64,000 nt of DNA from Diphasiastrum complanatum (lineage: Eukaryota > Streptophyta > Lycopodiopsida > Lycopodiales > Lycopodiaceae). A model generated the notes under the pieces. It was not told where the DNA came from. It saw only the letters and a list, made by a program, of their open reading frames with translations, and did not search any database. A program made the translations under genes and the position numbers. Where the stretch lies: the NCBI GenBank assembly GCA_029204225.1, contig CM055104.1:39424527-39488526 (forward strand). Direction: 5' to 3'. This document shows positions 56,801 through 64,000 of the stretch, one piece after another (position 1 is the first letter of the stretch; every line of letters begins with the position of its first letter).

Positions 56801-57800
56801 AACCTTAACCCAACACTTTCCAACTCAAAGCATCGCAATTTCAGTTGCAACAGGGCATCAAGAAATCTTACAACACAAGTGCCAATTGCCTCCAACTACA
56901 AGAACTAAAACCATTAGGCTGCAGCACACATGTCCTACTCTTAACGCTGCCTGGAAAGGAGAAAACCTAACTCAACAGATTGTTATTTCACTTTCACCAG
57001 TGGATCAAGAAATCGTACCACCAACAGTCGGCGCCTGCGTCACGCGCCAATTGACCCCAACAACAAGAACGCTTGTTCTAGAGATAGTTGTGCCGCGAAA
57101 CTGGCCGCCCATGAAAGAGAGGCACAAAAAGATTTCTCAAAACTGTACAAATACGTGCAAAACACCTCCAAACTGATTGTTGATAATAGAGACAGAAGAT
57201 GTGCCAGGAAAGTAGTCGTTGATGATAGACACAAAAACGCTTCCAAATTGTTGGTGACAAAGACACAGATGTCGCAAGAAACGGATCCCTAAAGAACGAG
57301 ACACACAAAAGCATTCTGATTCACAAAATGATCAGTGATAACACAGAGATGAGATATCAGCCCATAGCAAACTAAAACAGATCATCGCTGCTAGATACAC
57401 AGAAGTCCGGAGTAGAAAATAGCAATCTCGTTAATAAAGCACTCAAAATCCAGCTTCTGCGCTTCATGCTGGAATCAGACATTGCATGGAAGTCCGGACT
57501 CCGCACTGAAGAACGCAAACAGAGAGAAATCAAGCACAACCCAACCACCTGAAGTTTCTATTTATCCAACAGCAAATCCTGGCCACCTTGTGCGCTTCAT
57601 GGCGGAATGATACACTGCATGCAACTTGGGCACCGAAAAACGCAAACTAGGAAGCAGATACTGCAATGCTGCATGCAGCACCGCATTGAAAAATGCAAAA
57701 AACCAGGAATAGATGGAACACAAAAGGAAGCACAAGTTAGAACGCGTGAACTTTCTATTTAAGCAACATGAAATCATGGCCAGTGCCAACGTTCATTCCG
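56801..57800 (-). other. Upstream part of the R/RIE1-like locus, repeat units and unassigned DNA
   Basis: From 56801 to about 57060 further degenerate units occur, each with GCCAATTG(A/C)C and CAAGAAATC words. Beyond 57060 the sequence is single-copy within the window and GC-moderate, with paired GCGCTTCATG words near 57458 and 57591. No coding region was recognised; it may be promoter DNA for minus-strand transcription. Confidence 0.35.
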
Positions 57801-58180
57801 TGCCACATGGCTACTCTATTTGAGGAGAAAGCTTAAATTTGGGTATAGGACAAAATTGTTAACATTTATGATATAAAGTAGTCATTTATGATCTTGAATC
57901 TGCACTTATAATAGAATGGATCCATATGAAAGTCTTAATTAATAAATCAATAGAGTATTATAATTCTTCATACTAGGATATCTACCAAACACAGGGAGCA
58001 ATTGCTTTTTCAAGGAGCATACTAGGAACTGGGAGTTAGAAATTAAGTGCAATCAAATATAGATCTAATTAATTTGTTGAAAGAAAAGTTTTATAAATAT
58101 TTTAATTAATGATTACGAGATGTTAAATTGTTGACAAAAATAAACAAAAAAATCAAAATATCACTTTAAAGGCCATTACA
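57801..58180. other. AT-rich spacer
   Basis: No feature was recognised; it ends at the poly(A) tail of LINE-2. Confidence 0.5.
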
Positions 58181-58192
58181 TTTTTTTTTTTT
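58181..58192 (-). repeat. LINE-2 poly(A) tail
   Basis: A run of 12 T on the plus strand marks the 3' end of the minus-strand LINE. Confidence 0.8.
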
Positions 58193-58210
58193 GAAAGCTT
58201 AATTTCACTA

Positions 58211-58762
58211 TTAGATATTCACAAATGTACAAAAAACAGACAGCGGCTTCCATGGCCGGAAACTACAGTAATCCCCCAGCAAGATAGTAGCCGTGTCCAG
58301 AGAAAAGGTGAGGCCCCACTGCGAGAAAATGTGGCTCAAATCCAACCAAACATGTCGATAACAGTGAAGGAATAAGTGCTCCACCGTTTCTTCAGCCAAC
58401 TGGCAGAGTGGGCAAAGGCGATCATCAAGGAAAGGCCACTTGGACAGCAAAGGAAGGGATTTGGTAAGGATGTGATAGGCAAGGTACCGTAGCTTCCCTA
58501 CCGATAGAGAGCGGGCAGTTTGGAGACGGGAGCGCCAGGCAGGCGAAGAGTCAGAGGCTGACCACAGGTGGTTCAGGTAATCCGGGAAAAGAGAGGGAAA
58601 CTGGTGACGATGCAGGGAAGAATAAGAGAAGAGGGAGGGGGGAAGGGGTGGGTTCCAACCAGAAAGGTCCGCAGATGGGACGCGGAAAATATGAAGCGGG
58701 ATGGCACAAAAAGCAGCCTGCTTTTCGATAAAGAGAGGGTAGAGAAAGGAAGGACTTGGCAA
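58211..58762 (-). pseudogene. LINE-2 C-terminal zf-RVT domain
   Basis: WRSRLQTARSLSVGKLRYLA is followed by CPLCQLAEETVEHLFLHC, the C-x2-C...H-x4-C zinc-binding pattern at the end of plant LINE ORF2. It is followed by WLDLSHIFSQWG. The frame ends near 58211, about 20 bases before the poly(A). Confidence 0.85.
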
Positions 58763-59308
58763 GGAGGGATATGGACCAACTGAGCAAGGAAAGAAAGGCC
58801 TTTAGTGGCTAAAGAAACAGAAAGGCGAGGGTGAGAGCGGAAGAGGGGCTGTGCATTTGGAGGAAAAAGAGAAGAGGTCCAGATGGATTCAGTGGAAGAG
58901 AGAGTGGATACATCTCTCCAAGAGAGGAAGGAGCGAAGGAGAAGCAAAAGGTGGGCCAGGTTGGTCAGAACAAAAGAACCTTTGAACTTAAAGGAACAGC
59001 CAAAGGCCAGAATACACGCAAGAGTGGGGGGAGATTTTAGCAGAGCCGGAACTGCCGTTGGGAACGGTTCTTGACAGCAGGGTCGGAAATGCCAAGGCCG
59101 CCATCCATAGTAGCGGGCGTACACACAGACCAAGGAAGAAGATGACGCTTCCCCGTCCAGAGAAAGCGGCGAAGAGCCTTAGCAAGAGAGTCATGCAAGG
59201 CTTGGGTGGCAATGAAAAGAGAAGAGAAAAAGACCGGCAGAGCAGAGAGGATGTGGCGGACAATTAAAACCCAGGATAGAAAGGATAAAAAACGAGGGTC
59301 CCAGTTGG

Positions 59309-60172
59309 CTAACTTGTTAGAAAATGAGCGAAGGAATCACTGAGTGCGCTGGGAAGAAGATAAATGAATACCAAAAGGAATGCCCAAAAGGCGGGTGATT
59401 GTACCATGAGAGACAATGCGAAGTCCGAGAGCTGAGACCCAATCGGGCACAATATTATGAATAACATGGAGTTCAGACTTCCGAGTATTAAGAAGGGAGG
59501 AAGAACAATAACAAAACTCTTGAAAGAGGGATAACAATCGGAGGACATGCGGTTCAGAGAGGAGGGAGAGGAGGGTGACATCATCAGCAAAGAGCTGATG
59601 CGAGAGCGGCCCCAAGGAGTGAGGCCCGGAGAAATACCGGAGAGCGAGGCAGCTTCATGGAAAGCACGAGGCACACACGAAGTTCAAAAAAGACAAGGAA
59701 AAGCCAAGAGCTCGACAAGAAGCCCAAATATAGTCCCAGCCGAGCCGATCAAAGGCTTTGTCCAAGTCTAGACGAAGGAAAAGAGCAGGGACGGCCGAGG
59801 CAGCAAGAGAGTCCACAGCCTTCCAAACGTTGAGGATAGAATCCATAATATTTCGACCTTTGACAATCCAAACTGCTCAGGAGAAAGGAGAGAATGAAGA
59901 AGGGGAGATAGACGGCGAGCCATGGCTTTGGCCAAGATCTTATAGGAGGTATTTAACATAGTGAGTGGACGGAAATCTAAGATCAGCAGAGGCAAGAAAA
60001 CTTTGGGGATGAATTTGATCCGGCCTTCAGACATGAACGCAGGCAGGACCGAAGCAGAGCAAGAGAGGTTGGCAACATGAAGCAGCCCTGGGCCCAACAA
60101 CTCCCAGAACTGGAGGAAAAATTTAGGGATAACTCCATTTGGTCCAGGAGTTTTGCCAGATTGTGATAGCAC
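59309..60172 (-). pseudogene. LINE-2 reverse transcriptase
   Basis: Motifs in order over shifting frames: SGKTPGPNGVIPKFF (60150), ILDFRPLTMLNTSYKILAKA (59960), LFLRLDLDKAFDRLGWDYI (59780), GPLSHQLFADDVTLLS with catalytic FADD at 59580-59591, then LGIPFG. The segments occupy several frames, so at least three frameshifts are present. Confidence 0.9.
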
Positions 60173-61535
60173 CAGGGACGGAAAGCGAGTGAATAAAGGA
60201 GGAAGATTACTTCCGCTCGTAAGGCATGAACGAAGAAGGAAGAAGGCAAATCACTCTGGCAAAGCCAGTTGAGTTTCGAGCGAAGCATAAGGCCAGTGGC
60301 AAGGTGATAATCATGGCGACGCAAAATGTTTTGGCAGCGCAGCTGAAGATCCAAGTAAAGCGTGGAGTCCTTAGCAGAAGTTTGGGCCGCAGTTATGCCT
60401 TGAAGGAGGGTTACCGCCAAGGAGCAAAGCCGGGAATGAGAGCGAGAGAGTGGTTGGCCAGCATGTCTAAGAAAGGCAGAGCCGTTAGTAAGCATGGCAG
60501 CAAAGGAGGAGGAAGAGACAAGGGTAGCCTGCAGCGCGTCTCGTACGGCCGGAGAAGACAGGAGAGTGGAATTCATGATGTAGGGAGAGTGAAAAGAGTT
60601 GGCCAGAAGGGTGAGAAATGAACAATGAAGTAGAACAGGACTGTGATCAGAGAGGGTGGTAAATTGATGAGTCTCAGTGTCCAAGAGACAAAGCCAGTTA
60701 GCAGAAGAGAAAAGGTAAAAAAGGTCTAACCTTGCCGAATGGAAAGACAGTCCCAGCCTACAGTTAGTCCAAGTGTGATGCAGGAACTGTTGCAAGACAT
60801 GAGAGGCATCAAGAAGAGAGTGAGAGGACTGAAACGAAGACCAGACAACATATTCAGAGGGTAGGATAGCATGTAGCCCATCAAAAGGATCAAGATACAT
60901 GTTAAAATCCCCTAAAACAATCAAGCGGTCGTCTAGGGTAGGCGGCAAGGACGACCAAAAGTCAATGTGTTCAAAAGTAAGACAGCTAGCATAGAGGTTA
61001 AACACAGAGAAGGTTAAACCTAGCTTGCAAAGGGAAAGAAGGACCCACTTGCCAGCTGAATCTGAAAAAGTGGAGAGCACCTGCCAATCACGAGAAACAA
61101 GCGTTAGAACTCCCCCCCCTGAGTGCCTTGGGCAGGAGAAACACCATAATGAAAGGTGGCCGCAAATTTCTTGATAAGGCAGTGCTGATTAAATTCCCAC
61201 AGTTTTGTCTCTTGCAAGGCCAGCAACTCAAGAAGGAGCTTGGCCCTTAAGTCCCTCTTCACTATAGTAAGCCTGTTATAGGCTTTCATCGTCGTAGAAT
61301 GTTTCTTAGTGATGGTTGCAACCGCAGGCACTCTGGCAGGCAGAGCCGCTGAAGGGAGCGCCCGCGAGCCCGGGCTAGTACGGGCTGCCATGGATAGAGA
61401 GGGTGCTGCCAAAGAGGGAGGTATCAGCCCCTGCACCAAGGGAAAGGGCGTCCGTAGCAGAGCATCAGGTTGGTCCTCAAGATAATCTGCCCAGCGAGTC
61501 AACTCAGCAGGCTGTAGATCAGAACTGGGACACAC
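59983..61535 (-). pseudogene. LINE-2 endonuclease
   Basis: 61104-61535 carries the start of the AP-type endonuclease (LLELLALQETKLWE, the ETK motif). 59983-61080 carries the rest (LIVLGDFNMYLDPFDG, WTNCRLGLSFHSARLDLFYL, LSDHSPVLLHC). The catalytic GDFN and SDH motifs are both intact. A frame change lies near 61090-61110. Confidence 0.85.
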
Positions 61536-61839
61536 AGGCTAGGGAGGCTGTGTGCCGGTGAGTGCCGCCGAAACCAGAGGCTCTTCAGTATTAGAGGAGG
61601 ACTCCACAGGGTGAAGGAACAAGAGCCTGCTGCTCGCTCGGCAAGACAACCATCAAACCAATCAGGAGGCACCACTGGAGGCGAAACAGGGGGGTTGGCC
61701 ACATGCCGAGAGGGCCGACCCAACAATACAGGTGCATCAAAGGGAGTAGGTAGCAGAGGAGGCAAAGACGACACTCCCGAAGCAACCTTGAAGGTTGGCC
61801 CGGGCGGATGGACATCAACAACTCCTAGCAAGAGAGGGG

Positions 61840-63340
61840 CATTCGAGCGTTGCGGAGGTAAGCACCGAGCAGGAAGGGGACAGTTCGCCACCATATGCCC
61901 AAGGCGGCGACATCTGTAATAGGAGTCCGGGAGTCCTTTAAAAATATCTGGCCGCACATATGACTGATCAGCAGAAAAGAAGAGAACCTACTCGACCAGA
62001 GGCTGAGATTGCTTCCAAAGGGGACAAGCATGGACATGAGGCGAAGGATTGTGGGCTTTCTAGGGTTGCAAGAGAAGCACCTTCCCTATGCTATCCAGAA
62101 CCAGGTCCAATGCAGGTAGAAACTTGAGCGGAAAGAACGGGAGCTCCACCCATACAGGGACTTCCAGTTGAGAGGTGTCATCAATGGAAAAGGAATCAGT
62201 GTAGTGGTTTACATAAACTGGGTTCCCCCCAAAGAGATAACGCCCATCTTCCAACACCGAATTAACTTGATCTGCACTTCCCAAAGTAAAAAAGAAAAAC
62301 CCCTTGCCCAACGACTGAGAGCGCCTAACACTTTCACATTGAGAGGGCCCCACTGTATCTCCCCAAACCTCTTAGCCCCATCTGCATAGGGGGTTTTCTC
62401 CATGAAATACGTAACCACAGTAATATCAGCAAGCTGCAGGATGAAGCTGAAAGGAACGCACCTTCAGATTAGCAGACGAAGTGGAATTGTCAGATCGGCG
62501 AGCATATCCGCTATCTGCGCCGCCATCTGTATGAGAGAGAGCAGGGCCGGTGTTGCCGGAGGGTGTATTTGAGCCTGCTCCAAAAGTTCTTGAAAGGTGT
62601 CTTGAATGCAATAGGGGTGATGAGGCTGCTGCTTCCCCTGCCCGGCAGGCCTGGAGGTAGGAGACCATACTCGTTGCCATCGGAGCTTGCGTTTGAGAGG
62701 ATGGGGGCGCCTGGCATGGAGAGGGACAAAAGGCACCACCTTCAACAACCTGGCAGACCTGTGGGGTTGCAGTCTGGAGACCCCCTGGTACTGCTTCTTG
62801 ACAGACTTGCGCTTGTTGGGGCCCACCTTGTCTGTTGAGGAAGGAGGCCATGATTTTGTTGACATAGGGTGAGGCAGGGATATCAAATCCGCCATGCTGG
62901 CTGAGAACCGGACTCCAAGAGGCAGAAGAAGGCAGACAGCTGACCAAGTGCTGAGAGTGAGAATCTGCCAACTCCACAACAGCAGACATAGGAGGGGAAG
63001 CAAGTAGAGCAGAGAAAAGAGGAGAGGGGGGATGCACCGCCAAATCAGCAGAAGGAGGGTAGCGCAGCGCAGTAGAGCTCAACGTCTCCGAGAGAGCATG
63101 GAGGTCCAGACCAGGAGCAAGACAATCACAATCCAAGCGCGGCCTAGAGTGAGGTGATGAAGGAGCATGAGAGGGGGGAGAGAGCAGCTCCATCGAACAC
63201 TCTGAAGCGTGCTATAAAACTGAGGCAATACCACTCGTGCGAGGAGGAGCCATCCCCTCCAAGCGCTCGGGTTCACCATCGCCAATCCCCCCTAAGTCCA
63301 TGTCCACGTCGGGTGGAAACCCTTCCTCCACCATCTCCAT
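61840..63340 (-). pseudogene. LINE-2 ORF1, gag-like with DUF4283-type region and zinc knuckle
   Basis: From the ATG at 63340 (MEMVEEGFPPDVDMDLGGIG) a TAG at 63212-63214 interrupts; the same frame continues to 62426 with Ser/Pro-rich sequence. After a frame change, 62060-62353 holds LGKGFFFFTLGSADQVNSVL, PVYVNHYTDSFSIDD and VPVWVELPFFPLKFL, a DUF4283-like domain. 61840-61957 holds a CCHC-type knuckle, YRCRRLGHMVANC, whose first cysteine is tyrosine. This is the nucleic-acid-binding ORF1 common in plant L1 elements. Confidence 0.75.
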
Positions 63341-64000
63341 CGTTTCTGCCACTAAATTTAATATAGTATTAGTTTTACATTTAATGGAATACTTTTACGC
63401 ACTTATAGATGTAATAGGATATTTGGACATATATACTAAAACTATTTGGGACTTCGGGCAGCGTGAGCTGCTCGGAAACCCAAGTTTTTTTTTTGCAACT
63501 AATAAAAGGAGGCCTCGGGCAGGGAGGAGGGGCACTGGCACTGGCAGGGAGAGGGCCGTGGGCATGGACTGGGGGGAGGGGGGCACCCTTATATTTTGAA
63601 TTTTCCCGCCCACCGATGAACGGGTAGGCGTACTAGTGTTCATCGAATAAAAAAATCGATGACGACCTTTACATGATAAAATGCAAGTGTTATATATATC
63701 TATATACACTGTGAAGAATTTTAGATCATTATGATTCAATCCACTTGAATGATCTTTGGTTACAAAGAGAAATACACTACCAATCTCACCAATGTAGAAA
63801 AATCAGCATCTACACACAAAATGAGATGCAAACACTAATAGAACTTGATCAAACTTGAATGATATGATAAAGTACTATTGTTGTCCGTACAAAACCAGCA
63901 AGCTACTATCATTCACACATGTGAAACCGAAAATAGCAATTATAGATCATTCTACACATAAAATTGCATGCAATCACAAGCATAGTGCACCAATGGATAG
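63341..64000. other. Unassigned DNA, partly GC-rich
   Basis: No credible gene. A GC-rich stretch (63500-63595) sits between AT-rich parts; it may be part of the LINE-2 5' region or unrelated. Confidence 0.4.

Larger units (their letters stand above)
58181..63340 (-). mobile_element. LINE-2, near full-length L1-type non-LTR retrotransposon
   Basis: On the minus strand: ORF1 from an ATG at 63340, then endonuclease, reverse transcriptase, a zf-RVT domain and a poly(A) tail (T run at 58181-58192). All plant L1 domains are present in order over about 5.2 kb, but stops and frameshifts break both ORFs. GC content is clearly higher than the surroundings. A target duplication was not found. Confidence 0.85.

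Noticed and set aside
58568-63366. Plus-strand frames across LINE-2, some over 100 codons
   Set aside because: They are antisense shadows of the GC-rich minus-strand LINE ORFs and carry no motif.

Overview
The window looks like a repeat-dense stretch of nuclear DNA from a land plant. The retroelements are of plant type: Ty1/copia elements primed by initiator tRNA-Met, Ty3/gypsy integrases, CACTA-type ends, and a LINE whose ORF1 has a DUF4283-like domain and a zinc knuckle. The single intact gene is a plant-type Tat-SF1 homolog with a GYF-like N-terminus. I cannot name the species. The density of nested, decayed elements and long GA/CT microsatellites points to a large, TE-rich genome. No tRNA, rRNA, CRISPR or prokaryotic features were seen.

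Layout. 1-3211: 5' part of a minus-strand copia element (Copia-1) cut by the window edge. 3212-6870: a minus-strand copia (Copia-2) that has lost its reverse transcriptase and part of one LTR. 6871-8002: no gene. 8003-9712: the Tat-SF1/ELF9-like gene, minus strand. 9860-11120: low-complexity and short tandem repeats. 11130-11902: first copy of a hAT-like non-autonomous element. 12149-13918: gag/protease and leader of Copia-3. 14260-22745: a mosaic of decayed gypsy DNA, two unpaired CACTA-type ends, several microsatellites, a solo LTR, two unexplained minus-strand ORFs and a copia RT fragment. 23128-28291: Copia-4 (minus), with a foreign segment inside its integrase. 28292-29450: LTR and leader of a relative of Copia-5. 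29900-33780: a degenerate LINE (plus). 34360-38190: AT-rich DNA without recognisable genes. 38197-38755: a second MITE-like element. 39540-40216: second hAT-like copy. 41206-43935: two inverted copies of a module here called R, joined to an exon of an unidentified gene. 45281-51278: Copia-5, complete from LTR to LTR with a target-site duplication. 51946-52241: third hAT-like copy. 54025-57800: an RIE1-like RING-ligase gene fragment split by a gypsy element, with a third R module directly upstream. 58181-63340: a near full-length, frameshifted LINE (minus). The rest is unassigned.

How the parts relate. Apart from the Tat-SF1-like gene, coding DNA is selfish or broken. Three relationships stand out. 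(1) Three insertions at 11130, 39540 and 51946 share a CATAGATG terminus and are each flanked by 8-bp duplications (one perfect, two with one mismatch), which defines a hAT-type family. (2) The R module, ending in a short ATG-bearing exon, is joined to one unknown exon in two copies and to the RIE1-like exon in a third, which suggests a mobile or duplicated promoter/5' exon. (3) Copia-5 and its truncated sister Copia-3 both carry TGA at the same normally tryptophan codon near the gag start, and Copia-5 has LTR ends of the form AGTTAA...TTAACT rather than TG...CA. All family assignments come from reading motifs by eye; no database search was possible.
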